Source: CAYZXK01 sp964482395 (lineage in GTDB: Bacteria > Planctomycetota > Phycisphaerae > UBA1845 > Fen-1342). From it: DNA of 47,078 nucleotides. Shown piece after piece: positions 17,155 through 25,699 of this stretch (positions are counted from its first letter, which is position 1; every line of letters starts with the position of its first letter). The stretch lies in the NCBI GenBank assembly GCA_964482395.1, contig CAYZXK010000042.1, positions 1 through 47,078 of the forward strand. The letters are read 5' to 3'. Below the pieces are notes generated by a model. That model was not told the origin of the DNA, searched no databases, and worked only from the letters and a program-made list of their open reading frames with translations. The position numbers and the translations under genes were made by a program.

Positions 17155-17601
17155 ATGGTGAATCGAAATCCCTGCGCCCAAGAGGTCCGGAAATTCGGCT
17201 TGGTAAACCTGGTCGGCCTGCTGGTCATCGGCGGCCTGCTGTGGCTGGCCGAGTGGCACAGGCTTCGAGCCGGGCAGGCTCTGATGCACTGGTCGGGGTC
17301 GGCGCTCCAATGGGGCGCGGTGATCCTGGCCGGGCTGGGAGTGCTTATCGGACCGGTGTGTCTGGCATCCCGGGCCGCCGGGCGCCGGATTTATGTGGTG
17401 TGGATGACCGCGGCAGTCGGCATCGGGGTCGTGGTCACCTTCGTGCTGCTGACCATCCTGTACTTCGTGCTGCTGCCGTTCTTCTTATTCATACGCCTGA
17501 AAGACCCCCTGAGGCTGGCAAGGTCGCGCTCCGCCGACAGCTTCTGGGAAGATCATCCGCACCATCCGGCTACCCTGGAGCGCATGCTGCGGCCCTTCTG
17601 A
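17155..17601 (+). CDS. SxtJ-like small membrane protein
   Basis: A 148-residue protein with three to four hydrophobic segments: about 13-33, 47-68 and a paired segment at 78-110. It ends in a charged tail, 'RLKDPLRLARSRSADSFWEDH', which is typical of the SxtJ family found next to carbamoyltransferases. Its biochemical role is not known; it probably supports the neighbouring enzyme at the membrane. The order SxtJ, carbamoyltransferase, DUF5989 matches a module recurring in many bacteria. The start is ATG 17155, with GTG 17158 directly after it. The call rests on architecture and context. Confidence 0.78.
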   Translation: MVNRNPCAQEVRKFGLVNLVGLLVIGGLLWLAEWHRLRAGQALMHWSGSALQWGAVILAGLGVLIGPVCLASRAAGRRIYVVWMTAAVGIGVVVTFVLLTILYFVLLPFFLFIRLKDPLRLARSRSADSFWEDHPHHPATLERMLRPF

Positions 17602-17786
17602 ATGAGACTACCTGAATCGGACCGAGGAGCGAGAACGCCAAGCGCCAGCGAGACAGCATGCTGGGCGGTTCCGCTTCCTCGCCGCGCCCGGATTGAGGTC
17701 CGGATCGGCGTTGCCGGCTCCCGACCCCGCCTTAAGTCCGCTTGGGTACCCTGAGCCTGCCCTGGCGCAAGGAACGGAAGATCGGC

Positions 17787-19553
17787 GTGTACGTTTTGGG
17801 AATCTCCTGTTATTACCACGACTCAGCCGCAGCCCTGGTTTGTGACGGCCAACTGGTCGCCGCGGCCGAAGAGGAGCGTTTCAATCGGCAGAAGCACTAC
17901 AACGGGTTCCCGTCGGCGGCGATCAATTACTGCCTCGCCCAAGCGGGGCTGGCCATCGACCAGGTGGATTACATCGGCTTCTATGAAAAGCCGCTGGTCA
18001 AGTTCTCTCGGATCATCGAGACGGTCTTGGCCTCCTGGCCGCGGAGTTACTGGACCTGGATCCGCAGCATGCCGGTCTGGCTGACGACCAAGCTGCACAT
18101 TGGTCGCACGATCCAGAAGGAGCTGGGCACCGACAAGGACATCTACTACTGCCAGCACCACCTGGCCCACGCGGCCAGCGCTTTTCTGGTTTCCGGCTTC
18201 GACGAAGCGGCAGTGTTGACCGCCGACGGCGTCGGCGAGTGGGCCACGACCGCCTGGGGAGTCGGCCGGGGCAATGATCTGTACATCGAGAAGGAGATCC
18301 GCTTCCCGCATTCGGTCGGCCTGCTGTTCAGCGCTATCACGGCATATCTGGGGTTCCGCGTGAACGATGCCGAATGGAAGGTCATGGGGTTGGCCCCCTA
18401 TGGCCGGCCGACCTACCTGGATCAGTTCCGCGAAGTGGTGGACGTTCGCGAGGATGGCAGCCTGCGGCTGAACATGAAGTACTTCGCGCACCATTACTCG
18501 GTCAGTCGCATTTTCAACCGCCGCTGGGAGGCGCTGTTCGGGCGGCCGCAGCGTCCGCGGCACGCCGAGCTGGAAGAGTTTCACCAGGACATTGCTCATT
18601 CGGGCCAGAAGATCGTCGAAGAAATCATGGTGAAAATGGCCCGGCACGTGCATCAGCGGACTGGTTTGGACAACCTGTGCGTGGCCGGCGGGGTGGGGCT
18701 GAACTGCGTCGCCAACTGGCGGATGCTGAACGAATCCGGCTTTAAGAACATTTTCATTCAGCCGGCGGCCGGCGACTCGGGTGGGGCCCTGGGCACGGCC
18801 TTCTATCTGTGCAACTCGGTGCTCAAGCACCCCCGCACCTTTGTGATGAAGCACGCTTGCTGGGGGCCGCAGTTCACGGGTGCGGAAATCGAGGCCGCCC
18901 TGGCCCGACGAGGGCTTTCTTACGAATACTTCCCGCGCGAGGAAGACCTGCTGACCGAGACTGCCCGGCTGATTGCCGAAGGCAAGGTGGTCGGCTGGTT
19001 TCAGGGTCGGATGGAGTTCGGGCCGCGGGCCCTGGGGTCGCGCTCCCTGCTGGCGGACCCGCGCAACCCGCGGATGAAAGAGATCATCAATGCCAAAGTC
19101 AAGTTTCGCGAGGCTTTCCGGCCCTTCGCGCCCAGCATGCTGAAGGAACACGCCGCCGAGTACTTCGAGATGCCCGTCGGCATGGACGCGCCCTTCATGC
19201 TTCTGGTGCCGCCGGTCCGTCCGGAAAAACGCGGCATCATCCCAGCCGTCACCCACCAGGACGGCACCGGGCGGGTCCAAACCGTCACTGAGGAAGTGAA
19301 CGGCCGCTATTATCGGCTGATCAAAGCTTTCGCCGCCTTGACCGGCGTCCCGGTCGTGCTGAATACCTCGTTCAACGTCCGGGGCGAGCCGATCGTATGC
19401 ACGCCGCAGGACGCGATCAATACGTTCGTAAACACCGGCATCGACGTGCTGGTAATGGGTGATTACCTGGTACGGGAGAAGCCGGGGCAGGTCGACTTCG
19501 AGGCCGGGCTGCGGCGGAGCATCGCCCTGGAGTCCGTCCCGCTGACCGGCTAG
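17787..19553 (+). CDS. O-carbamoyltransferase (NodU/CmcH/TobZ family)
   Basis: Transfers a carbamoyl group from carbamoyl phosphate, through carbamoyl-AMP, to a hydroxyl of a sugar or other acceptor. The 588 residues include a Kae1-like N-terminal domain beginning 'VLGISCYYHDSAAALV' and 'AAAEEERFNRQKHYNGFP'. The metal-binding region 'HHLAHAASAF' and 'TADGVGEWATTAWG' follow, then 'AGGVGLNCVANWRM' and the YrdC-like C-terminal part with 'GRMEFGPRALGSRSLLADPR' and 'LNTSFNVRGEPIV'. The GTG at 17787 with GGAAG just upstream gives the usual N-terminus; a TTG at 17742 would add 15 atypical residues. Nearby deacetylase and radical SAM genes suggest a cell-surface glycan or glycolipid as acceptor. Confidence 0.92.
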   Translation: MYVLGISCYYHDSAAALVCDGQLVAAAEEERFNRQKHYNGFPSAAINYCLAQAGLAIDQVDYIGFYEKPLVKFSRIIETVLASWPRSYWTWIRSMPVWLTTKLHIGRTIQKELGTDKDIYYCQHHLAHAASAFLVSGFDEAAVLTADGVGEWATTAWGVGRGNDLYIEKEIRFPHSVGLLFSAITAYLGFRVNDAEWKVMGLAPYGRPTYLDQFREVVDVREDGSLRLNMKYFAHHYSVSRIFNRRWEALFGRPQRPRHAELEEFHQDIAHSGQKIVEEIMVKMARHVHQRTGLDNLCVAGGVGLNCVANWRMLNESGFKNIFIQPAAGDSGGALGTAFYLCNSVLKHPRTFVMKHACWGPQFTGAEIEAALARRGLSYEYFPREEDLLTETARLIAEGKVVGWFQGRMEFGPRALGSRSLLADPRNPRMKEIINAKVKFREAFRPFAPSMLKEHAAEYFEMPVGMDAPFMLLVPPVRPEKRGIIPAVTHQDGTGRVQTVTEEVNGRYYRLIKAFAALTGVPVVLNTSFNVRGEPIVCTPQDAINTFVNTGIDVLVMGDYLVREKPGQVDFEAGLRRSIALESVPLTG

Positions 19554-19709
19554 GCTCTCAAATGACCGTACGCCAGTGTCCAAGGTCGATCAGAACACGA
19601 AGTGTTCGCCAGCACCGGCAGTCGGGACACTGGTCGGCGCTGGGGAATGGCAGACTGTCATGGAGCCGCTCCAGGCATCCAGCGTCGCGACAGTAGGATC
19701 AAGCTGCCA

Positions 19710-19868
19710 ATGGCCAAACAATCCCTCTTGCGAGAATTCTTCGCTTTTGTCCGTTACGAGAAGAAGTGGTGGCTGATCCCGCTGGGGTTGCTGCTACTGC
19801 TGCTGGGGGCGATGACGATCTTCGCCAGTTCCTGCCCGCTGGCACCCTTCGTCTACCCCCTGTTCTGA
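19710..19868 (+). CDS. DUF5989 micro-membrane protein
   Basis: A 52-residue protein starting at 'MAKQSLLREFFAFVRYEKKWWLIP' split as a basic amphipathic start, then one Leu-rich membrane span (about 24-42) and a short Cys/Pro tail. This pattern is typical of the DUF5989 proteins that accompany carbamoyltransferases and SxtJ. AGGATC precedes the ATG at 19710. Longer in-frame starts upstream lack family features. The function is unknown; association with the carbamoyltransferase at the membrane is inferred from conserved neighbourhood. Confidence 0.8.
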   Translation: MAKQSLLREFFAFVRYEKKWWLIPLGLLLLLLGAMTIFASSCPLAPFVYPLF

Positions 19869-19886
19869 CCCCGTAGGCAGAGCCGT

Positions 19887-19905
19887 CCGGCGGCGGCACC
19901 GCCGG
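19887..19905 (+). terminator. GC hairpin after the DUF5989 gene
   Basis: A 7-bp perfect stem (CCGGCGG, 5-nt loop, CCGCCGG) lies 18 nt after the stop. No U-run follows, so termination is uncertain; it may only cap the transcript or be a chance GC-rich stem. Confidence 0.3.
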
Positions 19906-19999
19906 GGCGCCGGGGCTGGGGTGCTCAAGTCCAGCGGCTCGGCATCCGAAGGATTATGAGACAGCCCGAGGCTGGCGTGTGAGACTGTGAGGTTGGTCC

Positions 20000-20950
20000 G
20001 TGGCGTACCGCAAAGTAGTGTTGATGTATCACTCGGTGAGCACGCCGGAAGTGCCCGCCGTCCTGGGCAGTTTCCCGATCCCGCTGGCTCGCTTCGTCCA
20101 CCAGGTTCGGCAGGCCCAGGCCCGGGGATGGCGTTTCGGCCGGCTGTCAGAAGCGCGGCAGCCGGTATCTGCCAACACTTTGTACATCACCGGCGACGAT
20201 GGCACGGTGGACTGGGCCCAGAACGTGCTGCCCTGGTGCGAGAGGCACGGGATCCCCACCCACACCGCTCTGATTACCGGGCCCTGGCTGCCCGATCCGA
20301 TCTACCCGGTTTCGCATCGGTTGCAAATTCTGCTTTCGCGGCCCGGCTGGCGGTTTCCGGTCCCGTCTTTGACCGACCGGCAGCGAGCCTACATCGACCA
20401 GATTTACGCTTATGAAAAGGATCCTCGCCGGCGCTATCTCAAGGGGGCCTGCAACCTGGTTTTGGATGACGCTCAGGCTCGGGAGCTGCTAGGGCCGATC
20501 GATGAAGAGGAGAGCCGCCTGCTGAAGGCCCGGTTTGCCGGGCCGGGGGAGTATCGCGGCTACCGTTATGCCGAGTTCGGGGTCCACACGGTAAGCCATC
20601 GCGCCTTCGGCGGCGACCCGGAGCAGTATGTACGCCAGGAAGTCCTGCCCTGCCGCGAGATGATGCTGGCCAATGGGCTGAGGCCCACCCGCTACCTGGT
20701 ATTGCCGATGCGCCCGCAGTTCGGGGCCACCGTTGAGCAGATCACGCCGGCTCTGAAGGCGGCGGGCTTCGAGGGCACGCTGGAAGCCATCGGTGAGTGG
20801 GACGGTGAGAGCTTCGCCATGCCGCGGATCGACGCCAAGGATGTGGAAACCTTTCTGGGCCTGGACCCCTGGGTGGAGGAGCAACCGGCCAGTTCGCCGG
20901 ATCAGGAGGCACCCTCGCAGACCTCCTCCTGCGGGTCCTCGGGCCGGTGA
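20000..20950 (+). CDS. Polysaccharide deacetylase (NodB-like) family protein
   Basis: Probable carbohydrate esterase of the CE4/NodB fold, 316 residues. It opens with 'VVLMYHSVSTPEV', typical of this family, then has the metal-site strand 'ITGDDGTVDW' (T/G-D-D-G, about 63-72) in place of the common TFDDG. 'FGVHTVSHRAF' near 195 supplies the HxxxH metal ligands. It ends in 'DVETFLGLD'. The second Asp is kept, so catalysis is possible. No signal peptide is visible, so a cytoplasmic or membrane-proximal substrate such as a lipid-linked sugar is likely. The GTG at 20000 has GAGG eight bases upstream. Its stop overlaps the next gene's start (GTGA). Confidence 0.83.
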   Translation: MAYRKVVLMYHSVSTPEVPAVLGSFPIPLARFVHQVRQAQARGWRFGRLSEARQPVSANTLYITGDDGTVDWAQNVLPWCERHGIPTHTALITGPWLPDPIYPVSHRLQILLSRPGWRFPVPSLTDRQRAYIDQIYAYEKDPRRRYLKGACNLVLDDAQARELLGPIDEEESRLLKARFAGPGEYRGYRYAEFGVHTVSHRAFGGDPEQYVRQEVLPCREMMLANGLRPTRYLVLPMRPQFGATVEQITPALKAAGFEGTLEAIGEWDGESFAMPRIDAKDVETFLGLDPWVEEQPASSPDQEAPSQTSSCGSSGR

Positions 20951-22485
20951 CCAGCATGAGCGATCGAAGCGTCGTTTTGTATCAGCCGCGCTATGAGCCG
21001 CCCGGCGGACAGATGAAGGCCATCGCTCCCCTGGCCCTGCTCTATCTGGCCGGCGCGCTCGAACCTCACGGATACCAGGTCGAGATCATCGACGCTCAGA
21101 TCGAGGCCGACCCGCTGGGCCGGCTGCGATCCGCTGCCAGCGGCGCCCTGGCCCTCGGCATTACCGCCATGAGCGGCTATCAGCTCAAAGGGGCGCTGGC
21201 CGCGGCCGAGGCGATGCGAGCGGCCCAGCCCGCTTTGCCCATCATCTGGGGCGGGTGGCATCCGTCGCTGTTGCCGGAGCAAACCGCCGCCGACCCATTG
21301 GTCGACGTGGTGGTCCGCGGCCCGGGCGAGGACACCCTGCGGGAACTGCTGGACCGGATCACTGCCGGCCAGGAATGGACCGGCGTGCAGGGAATCACCT
21401 ACCGTCGCAAAGACCAGATCGTCAGCGAACCGGATTGGCCCTTATCCGGCTTGGATCCGCTGCGCCGCCTGCCCTTCGAGAAACTGCGAATGGACCAGTA
21501 CGGGGGTCGGATGAACTGCGGCGAGGACTGGGGCGCGAACTTCTCCTGGGTCAGCGGCCCGCCGTTCCCGTATACCTCCTCCTGCGGCTGCCCTTATCAG
21601 TGCCGCTTCTGTGCGGCCACCAAGGTCTACAAACGCAAGTGGTCGGCTCTGCCGGTGGAGAAGACCCTGGACGAACTGGAGGAGCTGCATCGGCGGTACG
21701 GCATCCAGGTCATTTACTTCATTGATCCCGAGTTCTTCATCAACGCCCGACGCGCGGTGGGGATCATGGAGGGAATCGTGGCCCGTGGCCTGCGGTTGTT
21801 CTGGAAAGCGCAAGTCCGACCAGAACACATCGTGCGTCTGGGCCTGGAGCACATGCGTCTGGCCCACCGGAGCGGCTGTCGTCAGCTTGAAATCGGGGCC
21901 GAGTCGGGCTCGCCGGAGATCCTGGAAATGATCCGCAAGGAGAGTCCGCCCGAGGCCGCCCTGGAGGCGGCGGCCATCCTCCGGCAAGTCGGGATCACGG
22001 CCCAGTTCAACCTGATGTTCGGCTTCCCGCGTGAGAATGGTCGGCACATCCGGGAGACGGTGCGGTTCGCCGCCCAGCTCAAGCGGATCAACCCGGACTG
22101 CCTGCTGCCGATGTACTACTTCGCTCCCCATCCCGGCATTCCGCTGGAACAGGAGGCGCGGGAATACGGTTATCGGCCGCCGGAATCACTGCGGGAGTGG
22201 GCCGAGCACACCACGACCTACAGTGAGCCGGTCATGCCCTGGATTTCCCGGCCGCGGCAGCTCAAGGACCGGATCCTGCGTGCGATCACCTTCTACCTTC
22301 CCTTGGCCTACCCGGGCGACGTGACCCGCGGGACGCTCCGCCACGTGCGAGCCCGGATGCGTCGCTGGCCGGAAGCGCTATGGCTGTGGCCGGCGCATGT
22401 GCTGGCCCGCCTGCGCGTCAAGCTGGACTTCTACGACTGGCCCTGGGAGTGGCGACTGTTCCAGCGGCTGGCCGGGGCGGCCTGA
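20947..22485 (+). CDS. B12-binding radical SAM protein
   Basis: A 512-residue enzyme combining an N-terminal cobalamin-binding-like Rossmann domain (about 8-145: 'LALLYLAGALEPHGYQVEIID', 'PIIWGGWHPSLLP') with a radical SAM barrel. The [4Fe-4S] motif CPYQCRFC (Cx3Cx2C) has Cys at 215, 219 and 222. 'EIGAESGSPEILEMIRK' and 'FNLMFGFPREN' follow, as in the BchE-like class. I see no canonical DxHxxG B12 ligand. Such proteins methylate or rearrange lipids, sugars or cofactors; the substrate here is unknown. The GTG start overlaps the deacetylase stop, so the two are translationally coupled; an ATG at 20956 is an alternative. A basic C-terminal stretch may contact the membrane. Confidence 0.85.
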   Translation: MTSMSDRSVVLYQPRYEPPGGQMKAIAPLALLYLAGALEPHGYQVEIIDAQIEADPLGRLRSAASGALALGITAMSGYQLKGALAAAEAMRAAQPALPIIWGGWHPSLLPEQTAADPLVDVVVRGPGEDTLRELLDRITAGQEWTGVQGITYRRKDQIVSEPDWPLSGLDPLRRLPFEKLRMDQYGGRMNCGEDWGANFSWVSGPPFPYTSSCGCPYQCRFCAATKVYKRKWSALPVEKTLDELEELHRRYGIQVIYFIDPEFFINARRAVGIMEGIVARGLRLFWKAQVRPEHIVRLGLEHMRLAHRSGCRQLEIGAESGSPEILEMIRKESPPEAALEAAAILRQVGITAQFNLMFGFPRENGRHIRETVRFAAQLKRINPDCLLPMYYFAPHPGIPLEQEAREYGYRPPESLREWAEHTTTYSEPVMPWISRPRQLKDRILRAITFYLPLAYPGDVTRGTLRHVRARMRRWPEALWLWPAHVLARLRVKLDFYDWPWEWRLFQRLAGAA

Positions 22486-22543
22486 GGGGCGACTCGGACC
22501 GGCCCGGCAGCCGCAGCCTCGCCCTGCGGTACCGCTATCCGGT

Positions 22544-22573
22544 CTGGCACAGGCGCTGAGGGGGGCTTATACT
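22544..22573 (+). promoter_or_regulatory. Candidate promoter of the EF-G-like gene
   Basis: CTGGCA (22544-22549), 18 nt, TATACT (22568-22573). The predicted start of transcription is about 50 nt before the ATG at 22631. The -10 is one base from consensus and the -35 matches at four of six. Confidence 0.45.
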
Positions 22574-22630
22574 ACCGGTTTTGGCTGTCTGTGAGGCTCG
22601 GACGCCTCGCTTCAGATCGGAGGCTCGTGC

Positions 22631-24676
22631 ATGGGCACAGTTCCAGTCGACCGTATTCGCAACCTGGCTCTGGTCGGACATTCCGGGGCCGGCAAGACCA
22701 CGCTGGGCGAGGCCATCCTGTATAAGGCCGGCCTGACCACTCGTCTGGGAAGCGTGGATGACGGCACCAGCCTGCTGGACTTCGACCAGGAGTCCCGCGA
22801 ACGCAAGCACACCGTCGACTCCTGCCTGTTCCACCTCCAGCACGAAGGTCACCTGCTCAATTTCATCGACACTCCCGGCATGCCCGACTACTGCGGTCAG
22901 GCCATTGCGGCCAATGCGGCGGTCGAAACCGCGGTGGTAGTGGTTTCCGCCGCGTCCGGCATCGGCGTAAACACCCGCCGAATGTTCAACACCGCCAAGT
23001 CCTACGGTCTGGCTCGGATGATCGTGGTCAGCCGGCTGGACGCCGAGAATGCCAACCTGCCCGACGTCCTGGCGGCCATCCGCGAGACCTTCGGCAAGGA
23101 GTGCCGGCCGATCAATCTTCCGACCGGCGGGGGGAAGGCGGTGGTCGACTGCCTGGAGCGGGATTCCGGCCCGACCGACGTTCTGGATCTGGCCGAATGC
23201 CATACCGCCCTGATCGACGCGATCGTCGAAACCGACGACGAGCTGATGGAACAGTTCATGGAGTCGGGGTCGGTTCCGCCTGAGAAGCTGGCCCCGGCCA
23301 TCAGCAAGGCGGTGGCGGCCGGGCACCTGATCCCGGTGCTCTTCGTCAGCGCCAAGCACGATGTGGGCATCAAAGAGCTGCTGGATGCGATCGTGAAGTA
23401 CGCGCCCTCCCCGGTGGTCGGCAAACGGCGGTCGCTGCTGGTCGGCGAGGGTGACGCCGCCAGGGAAACTCCGATCGAGCCGTCGGCCGACGGCGAGTTC
23501 CTGGCCCAGGTCTTCAAGATCACCTCCGATCCCAAGAGCAACATCAAGTACTCGGTGGCTCGGGTTCATCGGGGCAGTCTGACCGCCGACGGACAGGTCT
23601 TCGTGGCCGGGGAGCGCAAGGGCCAGCGGCCCGGGCATCTGCTCAAGCTCCACGCCGCCGAGCACAGCGAAGTGGAGGCCGCCTGCGCCGGCGATCTGGT
23701 CGCGTTCGCCAAACTGGACTTCAAGATCGGGGACGTGCTGATGGCCAAGGCCGGCGAGGGCCGGATCCTGATGCCCAAAACGCCCACCCCCATGTACGCT
23801 CTGGCCCTGGAGCCTAAATCCCGCGCCGACGTGGAGAAGATCAGCAGCGCCCTCCAGCGACTGGCCGAGGAAGACCCCTGCTTCGAGTACCAGCGCGACC
23901 CGGAGACCAACGAGCTGGTCATGCGCGGCCTGGGAGACCTGCACCTGACGGTCATGCAGAGCAAAATGAAACAACATTTCAAGGTCGAAATGACCACGAA
24001 GACCCCCAAGATCCCCTACCGCGAAACCATCTCCACCTCGGTCAAGTACGTCGAGTACACCCACAAAAAACAGACCGGCGGCGCCGGCCAGTACGCTCGA
24101 GTGTTCATCGACCTGGAGCCCAACGAGCGCGGCAAAGGCTACGAGTTCATCGACAAAATCTTCGGCGGGGTCATCGACCAGGCCTTCCGCCCCAGCGTGG
24201 ACAAAGGCATCCGCGACCAGATGAAGCGCGGCGTGATCGCCGGCTACCCGGTGGTCGACGTGAAGGTCTCATTGGTGGACGGCAAAACCCACCCGGTCGA
24301 TAGCAAGGACATCGCCTTCCAGATCGCCGGCCGCCAGGTCTTCAAGAAAGCCTTCGTGCAGTGCAAACCGATCCTGCTGGAGCCGATCGTCAGCCTGGAG
24401 GTAACCGTGCCGACCGAATTCATGGGCGAGATCACCCGCGACATCGCCGGCAAACGCGGGCAAATCCTGGGGCAGGATATGCTGCCGGGCAACCAGGTCT
24501 GCGTGCGGGCCCAGGTGCCGCTGGCCGAGGTGGCCAACTACGCCTCGCAGCTCAAGAGCGTCACCGGCGGGCAAGGCAGCTACATGATGGAGCTGAGCCA
24601 CTACGACGTGGTCCCGCCCAACATCCAGCAGCAGATCGTCGCCCAGTACAAGGCCAAGGAGGAAGAAGAGAGCTGA
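22631..24676 (+). CDS. EF-G paralogue (EF-G2-like translation GTPase)
   Basis: A 681-residue GTPase with all five EF-G domains: G domain 1-265, beta-barrel domain II, and domains III-V with 'GLGDLHLTVMQSKM', the 'GGAGQYARV' loop of domain IV and 'GEITRDIAGKRGQI' in domain V. The P-loop is GHSGAGKTT (16-24), not the housekeeping GHIDAGKTT. The G3 motif reads DTPGM (80-84) where canonical EF-G has DTPGH, so the catalytic His is replaced. G4 reads SRLD (134-137) instead of NKxD. This resembles the EF-G2 group, whose role is not settled; it is probably not the housekeeping factor. GGAGG precedes the ATG by eight bases. No rpsL, rpsG or tuf lies nearby. Confidence 0.9.
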   Translation: MGTVPVDRIRNLALVGHSGAGKTTLGEAILYKAGLTTRLGSVDDGTSLLDFDQESRERKHTVDSCLFHLQHEGHLLNFIDTPGMPDYCGQAIAANAAVETAVVVVSAASGIGVNTRRMFNTAKSYGLARMIVVSRLDAENANLPDVLAAIRETFGKECRPINLPTGGGKAVVDCLERDSGPTDVLDLAECHTALIDAIVETDDELMEQFMESGSVPPEKLAPAISKAVAAGHLIPVLFVSAKHDVGIKELLDAIVKYAPSPVVGKRRSLLVGEGDAARETPIEPSADGEFLAQVFKITSDPKSNIKYSVARVHRGSLTADGQVFVAGERKGQRPGHLLKLHAAEHSEVEAACAGDLVAFAKLDFKIGDVLMAKAGEGRILMPKTPTPMYALALEPKSRADVEKISSALQRLAEEDPCFEYQRDPETNELVMRGLGDLHLTVMQSKMKQHFKVEMTTKTPKIPYRETISTSVKYVEYTHKKQTGGAGQYARVFIDLEPNERGKGYEFIDKIFGGVIDQAFRPSVDKGIRDQMKRGVIAGYPVVDVKVSLVDGKTHPVDSKDIAFQIAGRQVFKKAFVQCKPILLEPIVSLEVTVPTEFMGEITRDIAGKRGQILGQDMLPGNQVCVRAQVPLAEVANYASQLKSVTGGQGSYMMELSHYDVVPPNIQQQIVAQYKAKEEEES

Positions 24677-24727
24677 GCCGCCGCCCGTCCCGACAAGCCC
24701 CCGGGCGCCCGACTCCCGACCGAGCGG

Positions 24728-25531
24728 TCACCGTCCCTCCGCCGAGGGGCAGTCCGCGGCCAGCAGGCACTCCCCGCACTTGGGCTTTCGAGCCAGGCAT
24801 ACCCGCCGACCGTGCAGAATGAGAGCATGCGCCAGATAGGTCCAGTCCGCCTGCGGGAACAGCTCCATTAGATCGTGCTCGATCCGTTCCGCATCCTTGC
24901 TGTCACGGGCGGTGCGGATCAATCCCAGCCGCTCAGCCAGCCGGCCGACGTGCGTGTCGACCACGATCCCCACGTTCTGGCCAAACCAGGTTCCCAGCAC
25001 GCAATTGGCGGTCTTTCGAGCCACCCCCGGCAGTCGCAGCAACTCCTCCATGCTAGCCGGTACCTGCCCGTCGTGCCGCTCGCAAAGCAAACGAGCCATT
25101 CCCAACAGATTCCTGGCCTTGTTGCGGAAGAACCCGGTCGAGCGAATGGCCGCCTCCAGCTCGGCCGGCTCAGCCGCCGCCAAGGCCGCCGCCGTGGGAT
25201 ATCGCCGAAACAGGTCCGGCGTAACCTGGTTCACCCGCTCATCGGTGCATTGAGCCGAGAGGACCGTCGCCACAAGCAATTCATAGGCGTTGCGATGATG
25301 CAGCGCGCAAGTCGCATCGGGATAGGCCACCCGCAGCTTGGATAGAATCCGCCCAGCTCTTTCGGCCCGGCTGGCCTGGTCCTCGGCGGGCTTCTCGGCA
25401 GACCGGCGTCTGCCCGGCCCACGCCCCCCGGCCGCAGCCCGTCCGGCCCCTTTCGTTGTCGGTGCCCGACGCGATTCCCTGACTCCGCTCGTACCCTGGC
25501 GCCTTCGTGGCTTGGTTGCTTTACTTCTCAC
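24728..25531 (-). CDS. nth: Endonuclease III, DNA glycosylase/AP lyase
   Basis: Base-excision repair enzyme that removes oxidised pyrimidines and cleaves the abasic site. From the GTG at 25531 it has 267 residues. An N-terminal basic, low-complexity tail of about 50 residues is followed by the helix-hairpin-helix 'LPGVARKTAN' with catalytic K173, 'VVDTHVGRLAERLG' with D192, and the four iron-sulfur cysteines C245, C252, C255 and C261 (Cx6Cx2Cx5C). The frame stays open upstream to 25672, but those 47 residues look non-coding. GGTGGA lies just before the chosen GTG. The basic tail is longer than in E. coli Nth and could bind DNA. Confidence 0.92.
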   Translation of the reverse strand: MRSKATKPRRRQGTSGVRESRRAPTTKGAGRAAAGGRGPGRRRSAEKPAEDQASRAERAGRILSKLRVAYPDATCALHHRNAYELLVATVLSAQCTDERVNQVTPDLFRRYPTAAALAAAEPAELEAAIRSTGFFRNKARNLLGMARLLCERHDGQVPASMEELLRLPGVARKTANCVLGTWFGQNVGIVVDTHVGRLAERLGLIRTARDSKDAERIEHDLMELFPQADWTYLAHALILHGRRVCLARKPKCGECLLAADCPSAEGR

Positions 25532-25699
25532 GGGTTCCACCCTGACATGCGCCGCCGCGTTATGGACCAGGCGCCAGTGTACGTCCGAGGCTCGGTTCCG
25601 GGCAATTGCCGTCTGCTGCTCTTCGCTTCCCGGCAGCTCCCACGCCTTTTGCCTCCCGGCTAGTATGGGCAATCGTCAACGACTACTGGAGCCGCCAGC

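Noticed and set aside
17040..17310. Minus ORFs opposite the SxtJ-like gene
   Set aside because: Shadows; the plus frame has clear membrane segments and family context.
22001..24064. Minus 509-codon ORF opposite the EF-G paralogue
   Set aside because: Rich in Gly, His and Arg; a mirror of the highly biased EF-G codons. The plus frame has EF-G motifs throughout.
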